A DNA stretch of 64,000 bases, taken from contig DAVZXP010000008.1 of the NCBI GenBank assembly GCA_052298855.1, positions 1-64,000 on the forward strand. Reading direction: 5' to 3'. Positions 1-9,001 of the stretch are shown here, piece after piece. The first letter of the stretch is position 1. Each line of letters starts with the position of its first letter. The notes under the pieces were generated by a model. That model saw nothing but the letters and a program-made list of their open reading frames with translations, made no database searches and was not told the DNA's origin. This DNA comes from Fimenecus sp052298855. GTDB lineage: Bacteria > Bacillota > Clostridia > Oscillospirales > Acutalibacteraceae. Both the position numbers and the translations under genes were made by a program.

Positions 1-240
1 CGGCGGGAGCAAGCCCCCGCCCTACGCTGTAAAAAGCAAATTTGATGTTTATTGCGTTCTCTCCCTCAGTCATTTTTCTGCGAAAAACGACAGCTCCCTC
101 GTCAGAGGGAGCCTGTGTTTCATCAAATTTGAAAATTTATGCGACCGTAGGGACAGGGCTTGCCCCTGTCCGCAGCAAATTACATATTAAATCAAATTAA
201 CGGACAACCGCAAGGGTTGTCCCTACGGTTGTGCGAATAT
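1..240. repeat. Intergenic repeat island 1
   Basis: No gene is visible here. The stretch is a mosaic of palindromic modules that recur at 16380-16945, 32216-32650 and 37965-38090. They are a GC-rich hairpin (GGCGGG/CCCGCC) at 2-22, a module around 63-113 with a GAGGGAGC-type hairpin, and an 84-bp unit at 145-228. That unit begins CCGTAGGG, ends CCCTACGG, and contains two inner hairpins built on GGACAGGG and GGACAACC. The inverted ends and inner hairpins suggest a small non-coding dispersed element, possibly MITE- or REP-like. I see no target-site duplication. Confidence 0.7.
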
Positions 241-266
241 TTCAATATCATATTAACTGATAAACA

Positions 267-294
267 AAAAGCGGCGCTTGAGCACCGCTTTTAA
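267..294 (-). terminator. argS transcription terminator
   Basis: GCGGTGCT pairs with AGCGCCGC in the minus-strand RNA, followed by a run of five T. It lies about 40 bp past the argS stop codon. Confidence 0.75.
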
Positions 295-329
295 TTATAA
301 CCCTTTAACTATAAATTATAATATTAAAA

Positions 330-2075
330 TCACATTCTATCCGGAGTTTCAATGCTGAATGCATTAAGAATATTAACCATAACGCTTCTTACGCACTCGC
401 AAAGGCAAACTCTTGCCTGCATAAGTGACTCGTCCTCAACACCGATTCTGCACGCATTGTAATATTTGTGGAAAAGCGTTGCAAGGGTAATTGCGTATCT
501 TGTAATCCTTGCCGGATCATAGTTCTTCGCAGAAAGAACAATCTCGTCTGTAAGCGAAGCAAGATGGCGGATAAGCTCCTTTTCCTCGGGCTCGGTAAGC
601 TTTTCAAGCTCTTCTCTTGTGCAAGCTCTCGGAGTAATTTCGTCATCCTTGAGCTTACGGAGAATACTGCAAATTCTCGCATTTGCGTACTGACAATAAT
701 AAACGGGGTTCTGTGATGACTCCTCAACAGCAAGGTCAAGGTCAAAGTCCATTGTTGAGCCCGGCTCACGCATATTGAACAAAAATCTTACTGCGTCAAC
801 GGGGATTTCGTCAAGCAAATCGGTAAGTGTAATTGCCTTACCCGTCCTCTTTGACATCCTGACAACCTCGCCGTTTCTTGTAAGATTTACAAGCTGCATA
901 AGAACAACATCAAGTCTGCTCTCATCCAAGTCAAGCGCTCTCAAAACACCCTTCATTCTTGCAACGTGTCCGTGGTGGTCTGCACCCCAAACGTCAATAG
1001 CCTTGTCAAAACCTCTTGTAACAAGCTTGTTTCTGTGATAAGCAATATCAGCGGCAAAATATGTCGGGTTGCCGTTTTTACGGATAAGCACATCGTCCTT
1101 CAATTCAAGCTTATCGATTTCCTCTTGAGTCTTGCCCTGTTCTTTGAGCATCTCTGTCTGAACTTCGATATTCTTGTACCAAAGTGCGCCGTCCTTTTCA
1201 TAGGTAAGTCCCTTATTTGTAAGGTAATCTATGCAGTCCTTGACGTCGCCGCTTTTATGAAGCGTGCTCTCCATAAACCAAGTGTCGTAATTTATACGGT
1301 ACTTCGCCATATTTTCACGCATTTTGTCAATATTAAGCGGAAGAGCAAACTCAACAAGGGCCTTTCTTCTCTCCTCTTCGGACTCGTCAATAAATTCATC
1401 GCCGTACTTCTCACGGAACTGCTTTGCCCTCTCGATTATATCCTCGCCGTGATAGCTGTCCTCGGGAAGTTCAACGGCATCCTCGCCCTTTATGAGCTGC
1501 TGATAACGAATATCAAGCGAAAGGCCGAACTTTTCAATCTGATTTCCTGCGTCATTTACATAAAATTCTCTCTCAACCTCATAGCCTGCCATTTCAAGCA
1601 CGCTCGCAAGACAATCGCCCAACGCACCGCCTCTTGCGTTGCCCATATGCATAGGACCTGTGGGGTTTGCCGATACAAATTCCACGTTATATTTCTTACC
1701 CTTACCGTACTCGCTTCTGCCGTATTTTTCATCGAGTGACTTAATATCAAGCAAAATATCGGCATAAAAGCCGCTGCAAAGTCTGAAATTTATAAAGCCT
1801 GCACCCGCAACCGAACATTCCGAAAAATATGTTCCCGTAAGGTCGATATACTCTGCGATTATATCGGCAATTTTCCTCGGTGCGTTGCGGAATACTCTTG
1901 CACCTGCAAAAGCAACGTTTGTCGAGTAATCTCCGTTTGCCCTGTCCTGAGGCACCTCTACGATAAAATCGGGTAACGGCTCAGCCGGAAGCTTGCCGTC
2001 TGCAACAGCCCTGCCGACTGCCTCGAGTACAAGAGTTCTTAATTCATCCTGTGTCTTTTTAACCAATACAGACAT
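330..2075 (-). CDS. argS: Arginyl-tRNA synthetase
   Basis: Cytoplasmic class I aminoacyl-tRNA synthetase that charges tRNA-Arg with arginine using ATP. The 581 residues match the usual family length of about 560-580. An N-terminal additional domain is followed by the HIGH-type signature, present as HMGN at about residues 143-146 after NPTGP, and by a KMSKS-type loop reading RMSKR near residue 400. The C-terminal third is the helical DALR anticodon-binding domain. It lies last in a minus-strand cluster with ddl and a DUF1934 gene, 23 bp downstream of the latter, and a hairpin terminator follows. An overlapping plus-strand open frame at 966-1739 is judged an antisense shadow. Confidence 0.97.
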   Translation of the reverse strand: MSVLVKKTQDELRTLVLEAVGRAVADGKLPAEPLPDFIVEVPQDRANGDYSTNVAFAGARVFRNAPRKIADIIAEYIDLTGTYFSECSVAGAGFINFRLCSGFYADILLDIKSLDEKYGRSEYGKGKKYNVEFVSANPTGPMHMGNARGGALGDCLASVLEMAGYEVEREFYVNDAGNQIEKFGLSLDIRYQQLIKGEDAVELPEDSYHGEDIIERAKQFREKYGDEFIDESEEERRKALVEFALPLNIDKMRENMAKYRINYDTWFMESTLHKSGDVKDCIDYLTNKGLTYEKDGALWYKNIEVQTEMLKEQGKTQEEIDKLELKDDVLIRKNGNPTYFAADIAYHRNKLVTRGFDKAIDVWGADHHGHVARMKGVLRALDLDESRLDVVLMQLVNLTRNGEVVRMSKRTGKAITLTDLLDEIPVDAVRFLFNMREPGSTMDFDLDLAVEESSQNPVYYCQYANARICSILRKLKDDEITPRACTREELEKLTEPEEKELIRHLASLTDEIVLSAKNYDPARITRYAITLATLFHKYYNACRIGVEDESLMQARVCLCECVRSVMVNILNAFSIETPDRM

Positions 2076-2098
2076 CTGTTTTCTCCTTATTTTCTATA

Positions 2099-2521
2099 TT
2101 ATTCCTTAGGGTTCAATTTAATTTCAAGCTTATTTTTCGCCAAAAAGCCCATATTGAAATCAAGGTCATATTCAAGCAAAATCTTGCCCGAGCCGTCCTC
2201 AATATCAATAACGACATCATTTGTGTTGACTCCGACGCTCAACGCACCGACAGGAGTAACGTACTCCCCGTTGTGTCGAACGCCCTTTTCAAAAATCATC
2301 TCGGTTGCGACCGAGCCGTCTTTTTTCATTGTAACCGTGTCGCCGTCAATGACTATTTCGGTATGCACTTTTTCTTTATCGTCAAGATATTCCCAAAATT
2401 CAAGCTTCAAGCCGCCGTCGGTTTCGCTCAAATCGCCCGTTACATCAATTTCCGTAACGTCATGCTCGCCGTCGATTACCTGCTCGCCCTTTATGAGAAT
2501 AACCGCATTGTCTTTAGCCAT
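2099..2521 (-). CDS. DUF1934 family protein
   Basis: A 140-residue soluble protein resembling DUF1934 (YwiB-like), a small beta-barrel family of unknown function, often found beside argS in Firmicutes. Alternating short strands and turns, no signal peptide and no membrane segment are visible. The start is set at 2521 and not at 2560: the ATG there follows a GAGGAG Shine-Dalgarno sequence. The first bases also overlap the ddl stop codon (ATGGCTAA), which indicates translational coupling. A longer frame adds 13 residues that look like read-through of the ddl end. No catalytic residues can be assigned. Confidence 0.85.
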   Translation of the reverse strand: MAKDNAVILIKGEQVIDGEHDVTEIDVTGDLSETDGGLKLEFWEYLDDKEKVHTEIVIDGDTVTMKKDGSVATEMIFEKGVRHNGEYVTPVGALSVGVNTNDVVIDIEDGSGKILLEYDLDFNMGFLAKNKLEIKLNPKE

Positions 2522-3581
2522 ACATTCTCTCCTCGGCAAGCATAAGAAGCCTGTCGACAAGCTGTGAATAGCTTATTCCGCTGTACTCGCAAAGCTTCGC
2601 ATACATACTTATCGGCGTAAAGCCGGGGATTGTGTTTATCTCGTTAAAAACGACCTTGCCGTCTCTTTTTGTAACAAAGAAATCAACCCTCGAAAGTCCC
2701 GAACAGCCGAGCACCTTGTATATCCTGACAGCCGTCTTGCGAACCTCGTCGATTGCTTCTTCGGAAATATGTGCCGGTATGTAAAGCTCGCTGTTATCGT
2801 TTTCGTACTTCGCCTCGTAATCATAAAACTCGTTTGCAGGCTTAATTTGACCTACCGACATTGCCTGTGCGTCGGTGTTCCCGAGAACGGCGCACTCAAC
2901 CTCAAAGCCGTCAACAAATTCCTCCAAAACGACTTTTCTGTCTTCTTTGAAAGCCACTTCCATTGCCTTTTCAAGCGAAGCTCTGTCAACCGCTTTTGAA
3001 ACACCGACCGATGAGCCTGCGTTTGCCGGCTTTACGAAAATCGGATAGCTGAGATAATCCTCTGCCTTTTTCAAAAACTCGTCTTTAATATCGTTATATT
3101 CTTCCTTAATACAAGAGAGCCATTTAGCCTGATTTATCCCTGCAGAATCTGCAAGTGTATTTGTAATCGCCTTATCCATACTGCACGCCGACGAACGGCA
3201 GTCACTGCCGACATACGGAATTCCCGAAAGCTCAAGAAGTCCCTGTATAGTGCCGTCCTCGCCGTTTTTGCCGTGAAGCACGGGGAAAGCGACATCGATT
3301 TTTATCTTTTCAACCTTATCATCTCTGAAAACTATAAGGCTCTTATCCTTTCTGTCGGGAGACAAAACAGCCTTTGTGCATTTACCGCTGTCAAGCCACT
3401 TATCCTCGGGCAAAAGGGAAACATCGCCCTCATAGAGATACCATTCTCCGTCTCTTGTAATTCCGACGGTAACGACCTCATATTTATCGGTTGGGATATT
3501 TGAGATAACGTATGAAGCGGAAACGCACGAAACAAAATGCTCGCTCGACGCACCGCCGAAAATAATAAGTGCTTTTTTCAC
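2514..3581 (-). CDS. ddl: D-alanine--D-alanine ligase
   Basis: Joins two D-alanines with ATP in the cytoplasm to supply the terminal dipeptide of peptidoglycan precursors. At 355 residues it is a normal-length Ddl with an N-terminal Rossmann-like domain and an ATP-grasp fold. The conserved HGKNGEDG segment sits at residues 103-110. A glycine-rich ATP loop (GSSVGVSK) and the C-terminal metal-binding EINTIPGFTP segment follow. The family distinguishes D-Ala-D-Ala from D-Ala-D-Lac ligases mainly in the omega loop, and I did not resolve which applies. It is first in the ddl-DUF1934-argS cluster and its stop overlaps the next start. Confidence 0.95.
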   Translation of the reverse strand: MKKALIIFGGASSEHFVSCVSASYVISNIPTDKYEVVTVGITRDGEWYLYEGDVSLLPEDKWLDSGKCTKAVLSPDRKDKSLIVFRDDKVEKIKIDVAFPVLHGKNGEDGTIQGLLELSGIPYVGSDCRSSACSMDKAITNTLADSAGINQAKWLSCIKEEYNDIKDEFLKKAEDYLSYPIFVKPANAGSSVGVSKAVDRASLEKAMEVAFKEDRKVVLEEFVDGFEVECAVLGNTDAQAMSVGQIKPANEFYDYEAKYENDNSELYIPAHISEEAIDEVRKTAVRIYKVLGCSGLSRVDFFVTKRDGKVVFNEINTIPGFTPISMYAKLCEYSGISYSQLVDRLLMLAEERMYG

Positions 3582-3731
3582 TTAAATCACCCCATAAAAT
3601 TCATATATACAGATATATATAATACCATATTAACGATTTATTATCAATTATTTAATAAAAAATTTTAATGACAAATCGCTTTTTATATGTTACAATATCG
3701 TTTGTATAAAAAAATTAAGGTGGTTTCAACT
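3582..3731. promoter_or_regulatory. Divergent intergenic region with plus-strand promoter
   Basis: An AT-rich gap between ddl (-) and the unknown gene (+). A sigma-A-type promoter is visible on the plus strand: ATGACA at 3668-3673, 17 bp, TACAAT at 3691-3696. It overlaps an upstream ATG at 3687, so translation must begin later. Confidence 0.6.
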
Positions 3732-4649
3732 ATGATGGAATTGAATGAAGCCCTCAATGCCGTACTTTCGGGCATTGATTCTTCTGTAAAGGCAAACGGC
3801 TTTACAGCCGTTGAGCCGAAAGAAAAAACCGACGATATTCCCGTTATTCACGACGGCGAGCACAGTTATATTGACTTCGTTGGCGAAAAGGGTAAAATCC
3901 GCTTTGAAATCTTCGGAAATCAGGCTTTGCTCTTCTATACCGACGTTAAATCGGACGAGGCTACGGATGAGGATTTGATTAAGGCTTCGGTCAACTATTT
4001 TAATCTTGAGGAATTCGACCAGAGGGATATTAAATCTCTTTGCAACGAGCTTAACGAGACTATAAATGCAAAGTTCGGCACGGCAAACGCTGCTGCCTCC
4101 AAGTCAAAGAAGATGCCGACTCCCGTTTCAAAGACGGCTGCAAAAAACGGCTCTCAGTCTTATGACGGCAACACCCTTGCCAACAGACTTTCCGCAATTT
4201 ATCCCGAGCTTAAAGAGCCGTACAGAGCAAACTTTGAAAAATATGACGAATTTCTTCCCGAGGAATTTTTCGTAGACTACGGTGCAAAGCCCGTTATCAA
4301 CACAATCAGATCGGGTAACGCTTCGGAAATTAAGCGTCTTTTCAAAATTCTCAATGACATTTACGAAAACGGCAGTTCCGATGTTCAAGGTCTTATCGCT
4401 GTGACAATCCTCGGTGAGATGAACAACGACCCCGTACTTTGCGAAAGAGCGTCTGAATATATGTGCGAGGATATGAAAGAGCCTGTGCTTCTTATCAACA
4501 AATTCTTCGCAACCTCAAAGGGCAAGAAAGCAAAAGAAAAACTTAAAAATCCCCCTGCTTACAAGCCTAAAAAGGAAAAGAAGCCCGGTATGTTCGCTCA
4601 GATGATGAACGAGGGTATGGCTCAAAACGGCGGAATGCCTCCGATGTAA
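3732..4649 (+). CDS. Conserved protein of unknown function
   Basis: A 305-residue cytoplasmic protein that I do not recognise. The first roughly 110 residues look like an alpha-beta domain of YbjN or type III chaperone-like shape, a weak impression. A low-complexity Ala/Ser/Lys linker follows at about 115-140, then a helical domain to about residue 270. The C-terminus is a Lys/Pro-rich tail ending in Met/Gly/Asn-rich sequence. No catalytic motif, signal peptide or membrane helix is visible. The start at 3732 is chosen because AAGGTGG lies 8 bp upstream, and the promoter -10 overlaps the earlier ATG. It is monocistronic, with its own promoter and a strong terminator. Confidence 0.8.
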   Translation: MMELNEALNAVLSGIDSSVKANGFTAVEPKEKTDDIPVIHDGEHSYIDFVGEKGKIRFEIFGNQALLFYTDVKSDEATDEDLIKASVNYFNLEEFDQRDIKSLCNELNETINAKFGTANAAASKSKKMPTPVSKTAAKNGSQSYDGNTLANRLSAIYPELKEPYRANFEKYDEFLPEEFFVDYGAKPVINTIRSGNASEIKRLFKILNDIYENGSSDVQGLIAVTILGEMNNDPVLCERASEYMCEDMKEPVLLINKFFATSKGKKAKEKLKNPPAYKPKKEKKPGMFAQMMNEGMAQNGGMPPM

Positions 4650-4671
4650 TCGGAATAAAAACAACAGAGTT

Positions 4672-4705
4672 AAACCCCGAGTATTGACTGATACTCGGGG
4701 TTTTT
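4672..4705 (+). terminator. Terminator of the unknown gene
   Basis: AACCCCGAGTAT pairs with ATACTCGGGGTT, followed by five T on the plus strand, shortly after the stop at 4649. Confidence 0.9.
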
Positions 4706-4710
4706 ATGAC

Positions 4711-4739
4711 AAAAGGGAACTGAAAATCAGTTCCCTTTT
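4711..4739 (-). terminator. Terminator of the ABC permease operon
   Basis: A perfect inverted repeat, AAAAGGGAACTGA/TCAGTTCCCTTTT, with U-rich 3' arms on both strands. It lies just past the permease stop at 4759 and faces the plus-strand terminator. Confidence 0.8.
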
Positions 4740-4758
4740 GCTGTGTGAAAAATCTATA

Positions 4759-7254
4759 TCAGCCGACATCCGTCTTTAGAGTGTCGATGATATTGTCGTC
4801 ATTTATCCTGTCTATCGAGTAGAACAGTGCGCTTTCGATAATCAGGAATACCGCAGCCGAGGCTATAAGGTACGGCGTAATATTGAACTGGAAGCCGAAA
4901 TCAAAGCTGTTTGCAAGCACCTTGTACATCAAGAAATGTATCAGAACGCTTATGGGCAATGAAAATACAAGCGACCTTGCGCCATAGCTGAACGATTCAA
5001 GATAAATCATTCTCTTAAACGCTTTTGGTGTCATTCCGACAGAACGAAGCATTGCAAATTCCCTGCGTCTTTCGTTCATTGAGTTGGATATGGTGTTTAT
5101 GATATTCATAATCGAAATAAGCGTGATAAGTGTGATAAAGCCGTAAACGAACACCTTTGTTATTATAAGAATATTGTTTATCGCATTCATTGAAGAGCCG
5201 GATTCTGAAGCACTGAGATACTCCGCATCTGTCTTGTAAAGAGCTTCGCTTATTTGATCTATAACGCTCTGAATTTCCTGCTTGTCTTTTACGAATATAT
5301 ACGCAGTTGACGGCGAGTAGTCTTTAAGCGATTCGGGTATAGCTTCATCACACATTATAATCACAGGATTTGCCGAATATCTGAAGCTGAAGGTTTCCTC
5401 CGACCACAAGGTCGTTGTCTGAATACCTATTTCAATCGGCGCATCAACATATACATTGTTGCCCTGCTCGTCTTTATTTTTGTTTATCTGAACATTTATT
5501 TTCTTACCCGAAATATCGTTTAAGGGATTTTCGGAATAGGTCTTTGAGTCCTTTTTGCCGTAGGTTGTGTTTACGAGAATTGCACGGGGATTGTCCTTGT
5601 CGTGATATTTTTCCGTGCTTTCCGAAAGTTCACGAAGATAACCGTCAAACGCATCACGGTCAAGATAAACAACGGTACAGTTCAAGCCGTCATCCACCGT
5701 GTTAGCCGTAGAATAATCCTTAAAATACGAAGCGTCGATTTTGCCAAACTCAAAAGTCATAGTGTAGCTTCGCTCTACCCCTGCCGTGTTTTTAACTGCG
5801 TCTGAAAGCTCTTTTGCGTGTCCGCAATCGGTGCCTATCATACTGTCGGGGGTTTTACTAAAGCTTGCTTCCATTACATCCGTGAACATTGAGCTGAAAT
5901 TCATAACGGTAAGGAAAACAACAACACTCAAGAACAGAGAAAAGACAATGTTGCGTGAACGCCTGCCGTTTCGCTTGTAGTTTTTTGTTGCGAGCGTTCC
6001 CTCGTAGCCGAATATTTTTCCTACAAGCTTTGAGGTGCGAAGTTTTTTCGGGTTTTTAATCTTAACCGCTTCGTTTTGACGAATTGCCTCGATAGCGGTT
6101 GTCTTTGATGCCTTTCTTGCAGGAATATATGAGGAAATGAATATCGTCAAGGCACTTGCCAAAATCGTGCCGAGAATTACAAGCCAATTCACATAAACTT
6201 TGAGCGTGCCGTCATACTCGACTGCCATTGTTGCCATAAATGCCTTTCTGATACACGCAAAGGTTATTGCAATACCGCCGACGCCCGACAAAATTCCCAC
6301 GGGAATACCGATAGCACCGAGTATAAAGCCCTCGAAATATACGGACATTCTCTTTTGCTTTTTGGTAGCGCCAACCGACGAGAGCATACCGAGGTATTTT
6401 GCCCTCTCCTGATACGATACCGCAAAGCTGTCATATATCATAAATATCGAAACAACCGCAATTATCAAAAGCAATATTCCCGCAAAGCCCACAAGAGAGC
6501 CTAAAATTACATTGTCCTTCATAATTCCCGAAAAAGTGAAAAGCTCCGTATTGTAGGAATAGCCCTGAATATCCGTTCCGAGAGCGTTTGCGGTAGCCTC
6601 CATTTTGTTCCAAATCGAGTTATCAAGCTTATCGTAACGCACATAGACATTAGCAATATTAACCTGCTTTAGCACTTCGTCGTCACAGCCGACAAACAAA
6701 TTGACATGGTCAGTTCCCGATACCTTGCTTTGCGTGTAACCGACCACGAGAAAATCTCTTGTTACAAATTCTCCGTTTTCCTTTTGAATATCAAGCGTTA
6801 CGGTATTACCTATGGCATAGTTTTCGTCTTTTTCGGCAAAGCTTTTTACAACAAGAATTTCATTGCTGTTTTTCGGGTATCTTCCGACGGAAACGGTAAC
6901 ATTTCTCATATCAAACCAATTTCCGTCAACTATAAACACGCTTTCAGGTGTCTGTATTTTGTCTTTTTCTCTCGGTGCGATGCAGCCGTAAAATGCCGAA
7001 AGGGATATTTCTTCTATATTTTTATCGTTTTTATAAATACTCTTATTGTTAATAAAATCCGTTTCCGTAAATTTTGCGTGCCAATTTCCGTCAACCGCAA
7101 GCGTTGTATTCTGAAAGAATTTTACAAATGAAATTGCACTTGTAAACACCGCCGTTACCATCGCAACGGAAACGATAATCGCAAGCACAGTCAAAACACT
7201 GCGTTTTTTGTGCGATTTAAGGTGTCTGAGAGTGAGAGTGTTAACAATATTCAC
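4759..7254 (-). CDS. FtsX-type ABC transporter permease
   Basis: A large membrane permease of 831 residues with duplicated FtsX/MacB-type architecture. TM1 is at about 19-43, followed by an extracytoplasmic domain to about 245, then three helices to about 375. A cytoplasmic linker containing SKTTAIEAIRQNE comes next. TM5 lies near 430-450, then a second extracytoplasmic domain, then three C-terminal helices. Both cytoplasmic coupling regions carry the LGMLSSVGAT / FAMLRSVGMT repeats typical of the family. It starts one base after the stop of its ATPase partner. With the two-component genes upstream it probably serves efflux of, or signalling about, an envelope-active compound. The substrate cannot be read from the sequence. 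Confidence 0.92.
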   Translation of the reverse strand: MNIVNTLTLRHLKSHKKRSVLTVLAIIVSVAMVTAVFTSAISFVKFFQNTTLAVDGNWHAKFTETDFINNKSIYKNDKNIEEISLSAFYGCIAPREKDKIQTPESVFIVDGNWFDMRNVTVSVGRYPKNSNEILVVKSFAEKDENYAIGNTVTLDIQKENGEFVTRDFLVVGYTQSKVSGTDHVNLFVGCDDEVLKQVNIANVYVRYDKLDNSIWNKMEATANALGTDIQGYSYNTELFTFSGIMKDNVILGSLVGFAGILLLIIAVVSIFMIYDSFAVSYQERAKYLGMLSSVGATKKQKRMSVYFEGFILGAIGIPVGILSGVGGIAITFACIRKAFMATMAVEYDGTLKVYVNWLVILGTILASALTIFISSYIPARKASKTTAIEAIRQNEAVKIKNPKKLRTSKLVGKIFGYEGTLATKNYKRNGRRSRNIVFSLFLSVVVFLTVMNFSSMFTDVMEASFSKTPDSMIGTDCGHAKELSDAVKNTAGVERSYTMTFEFGKIDASYFKDYSTANTVDDGLNCTVVYLDRDAFDGYLRELSESTEKYHDKDNPRAILVNTTYGKKDSKTYSENPLNDISGKKINVQINKNKDEQGNNVYVDAPIEIGIQTTTLWSEETFSFRYSANPVIIMCDEAIPESLKDYSPSTAYIFVKDKQEIQSVIDQISEALYKTDAEYLSASESGSSMNAINNILIITKVFVYGFITLITLISIMNIINTISNSMNERRREFAMLRSVGMTPKAFKRMIYLESFSYGARSLVFSLPISVLIHFLMYKVLANSFDFGFQFNITPYLIASAAVFLIIESALFYSIDRINDDNIIDTLKTDVG

Positions 7255-7932
7255 TTATCTCACCTCATCTCTCAAAATCTTTCCGTCGTTTATTTCAATT
7301 ACTCTGTCGGCGGAAAGGGCAATTCGCTCGTCGTGAGTGATGATAATTACCGTCTGCTTGTTTTCCTTATTAAACTGTCTTAAAAGCTTGATTATCTCCT
7401 TGCTGTTTTCGCTGTCAAGGTTGCCCGTCGGCTCGTCCGCAAGCAAAAGTGCCGGAGAGTTCAAAAGTGCTCTGCCGATCGACACTCTCTGCTGTTGACC
7501 GCCCGAAAGCTCATTCGGAAGATGCTTCAATCTGTTTTCAAGTCCCAATTTTTCAACAAGCATTTCTATCTGCTTTTGGTCGGGCTTTCTGCCGTCAAGC
7601 AAAAGCGGAAGTGTCAGATTTTCCTCGACCGTCAAAATCGGAATAAGGTTATAAAACTGATAGATAAGACCTATCTGCCTGCGACGGAAAATCGCAAGTG
7701 CCGTTTCGTCAAGGTCGCTGATTTTTGTTCCGTTTATGATTACCTCGCCGCTTGTCGGGACATCAACTCCGCCGAGAATATGCAAAAGCGTTGACTTGCC
7801 CGAGCCCGACGGTCCTACAATAGCGATAAACTCGCCCTGCTCCACGCTGAAGGAAACATTGTCGAGAGCCTTGACAAGAGTATCGCCCTCGCCGTATGTT
7901 TTACACAAATTTTTAGTTTCAAGAATTTTCAT
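7255..7932 (-). CDS. ABC transporter ATP-binding protein
   Basis: A 225-residue ATPase of the MacB/LolD/BceA type that powers the neighbouring permease at the inner face of the membrane. Walker A reads GPSGSGKST near residues 40-48. A Q-loop, the LSGGQQQRVSIGRAL signature, Walker B (LLLADEPTGNLD) and the switch histidine in ITHDE follow in normal order. It is immediately adjacent to the permease. The gap before it (7933-8008) carries a -10-like sequence and TTACA repeats that could give this pair its own inducible promoter. Confidence 0.95.
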   Translation of the reverse strand: MKILETKNLCKTYGEGDTLVKALDNVSFSVEQGEFIAIVGPSGSGKSTLLHILGGVDVPTSGEVIINGTKISDLDETALAIFRRRQIGLIYQFYNLIPILTVEENLTLPLLLDGRKPDQKQIEMLVEKLGLENRLKHLPNELSGGQQQRVSIGRALLNSPALLLADEPTGNLDSENSKEIIKLLRQFNKENKQTVIIITHDERIALSADRVIEINDGKILRDEVR

Positions 7933-7972
7933 AGCACATCTGCTCCTTTCAACGCCTATATTATCCCCTCAA

Positions 7973-8009
7973 CCTTACAATCAGGTTACAAAAACAATTA
8001 CAGTTTTGT
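7973..8009 (-). promoter_or_regulatory. Candidate response-regulator boxes before the ABC genes
   Basis: Three TTACA direct repeats begin at 7975, 7986 and 7998 (about 11-12 bp apart, plus-strand reading). This is the one-helical-turn spacing of OmpR-family operators. The last is part of ATTACAGTTTTGT (7997-8009), which recurs exactly at 9715-9727 ahead of the response regulator. A minus-strand GATAAT lies just downstream. Function is inferred. Confidence 0.5.
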
Positions 8010-9001
8010 CATATTATTGATTTGTAGAATTTAATTGTAAATGTCGAGCCTTTTCCGACCTCACTTTCAACCGTAACAGAGGCGTTCTGCTTTGAAAGAA
8101 TTTCCTTTGAAAGAGCAAGACCTATGCCCACGCTGTCCGAAGACGAGTTTTTACCGTGATAAAATCTGTCAAAAATATGCGGTAAATCCTCTTTTTCAAT
8201 TCCACAGCCTGTATCACTTATCTTAAATTCGGAATATATATTGGTATCCGTTGCGCTGACGGTAAGCCTGCCGCCCGATTGTGAATGCTCAATGCAATTT
8301 TTGATAATATTTTTTAATGCCTCTTCAGTCCAGTTCTTGTCTCCTGTAAAGTTAAAAGCCTTTACAGACTTTTCAATCTCTATCTCCTTCAATTCCAAGC
8401 TCAAAAGGAACGGAGAAAGACAATCGGTTACAATTTCAACCGACGAAAGTTCGGTTTTGTTAAATTCCACGGTGTCCGCATCGAGCTTTGAAAGCTTCAA
8501 GAGCGTAGCCGTCAGCCAATTCATCTTATCAACCTGCGTTTTTATTATATCGATAAATTCCGCACGCTTTTCGCTGTTTTCCTCTGCTTCGAGCAAGTCG
8601 GTCATAACGGTAATCGAGGTAAGCGGAGTTTTAAGCTGATGCGTAATATCGGCAAGTGAATCGACAAGGAACATCTTTTCCTTTTTCAATTCTTCGTTTG
8701 TGGTTTTGAGCTTTATAACTACCTTATAGATATTATTTTTGAGAATTGACAGCTCGCCCTCGGTGTTGTCGCTGACATTGAGCGAAAAATCGCCCGAGCA
8801 GACAAGCGACAAATACCTGTTCAGCTCCTTGAGATAATCCATCTGCCTTTTCTTCCAAATGCAGAGAAGCGATATAATCACAGCCGACAGCAGAAGGCAG
8901 ATTAAGCTGCAAACGGGATTTATAAACGCCGTGCCGACACACGCAGCCGCCGACACCGAAACGCATACTATAATTATTTTTACGAAATCTGATTTTTTCA
9001 T
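8009..9001 (-). CDS. Sensor histidine kinase, intramembrane-sensing type
   Basis: A 330-residue two-component kinase. Two hydrophobic helices at about residues 8-26 and 30-47 are separated by only a few residues, so almost nothing is exposed outside. This is the layout of BceS/GraS-like kinases, which sense through a partner ABC transporter. The H-box is ITHQLKTPLTS around residue 120. The N-box (NIIKNCIEHS), G1 (DTGCGIEKEDLPHIFDRFY) and G2 (GIGLALSKEIL) motifs complete the ATPase domain. The gene overlaps the response regulator by 4 bp and precedes the ABC pair, supporting one detoxification module. The signal is unknown. Confidence 0.93.
   Translation of the reverse strand: MKKSDFVKIIIVCVSVSAAACVGTAFINPVCSLICLLLSAVIISLLCIWKKRQMDYLKELNRYLSLVCSGDFSLNVSDNTEGELSILKNNIYKVVIKLKTTNEELKKEKMFLVDSLADITHQLKTPLTSITVMTDLLEAEENSEKRAEFIDIIKTQVDKMNWLTATLLKLSKLDADTVEFNKTELSSVEIVTDCLSPFLLSLELKEIEIEKSVKAFNFTGDKNWTEEALKNIIKNCIEHSQSGGRLTVSATDTNIYSEFKISDTGCGIEKEDLPHIFDRFYHGKNSSSDSVGIGLALSKEILSKQNASVTVESEVGKGSTFTIKFYKSII

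Noticed and set aside
966..1739. A 257-residue open frame on the plus strand inside argS
   Set aside because: It is fully antisense to a well-defined argS, has Cys/Ile/Leu-rich composition typical of shadow frames, and no ribosome site.
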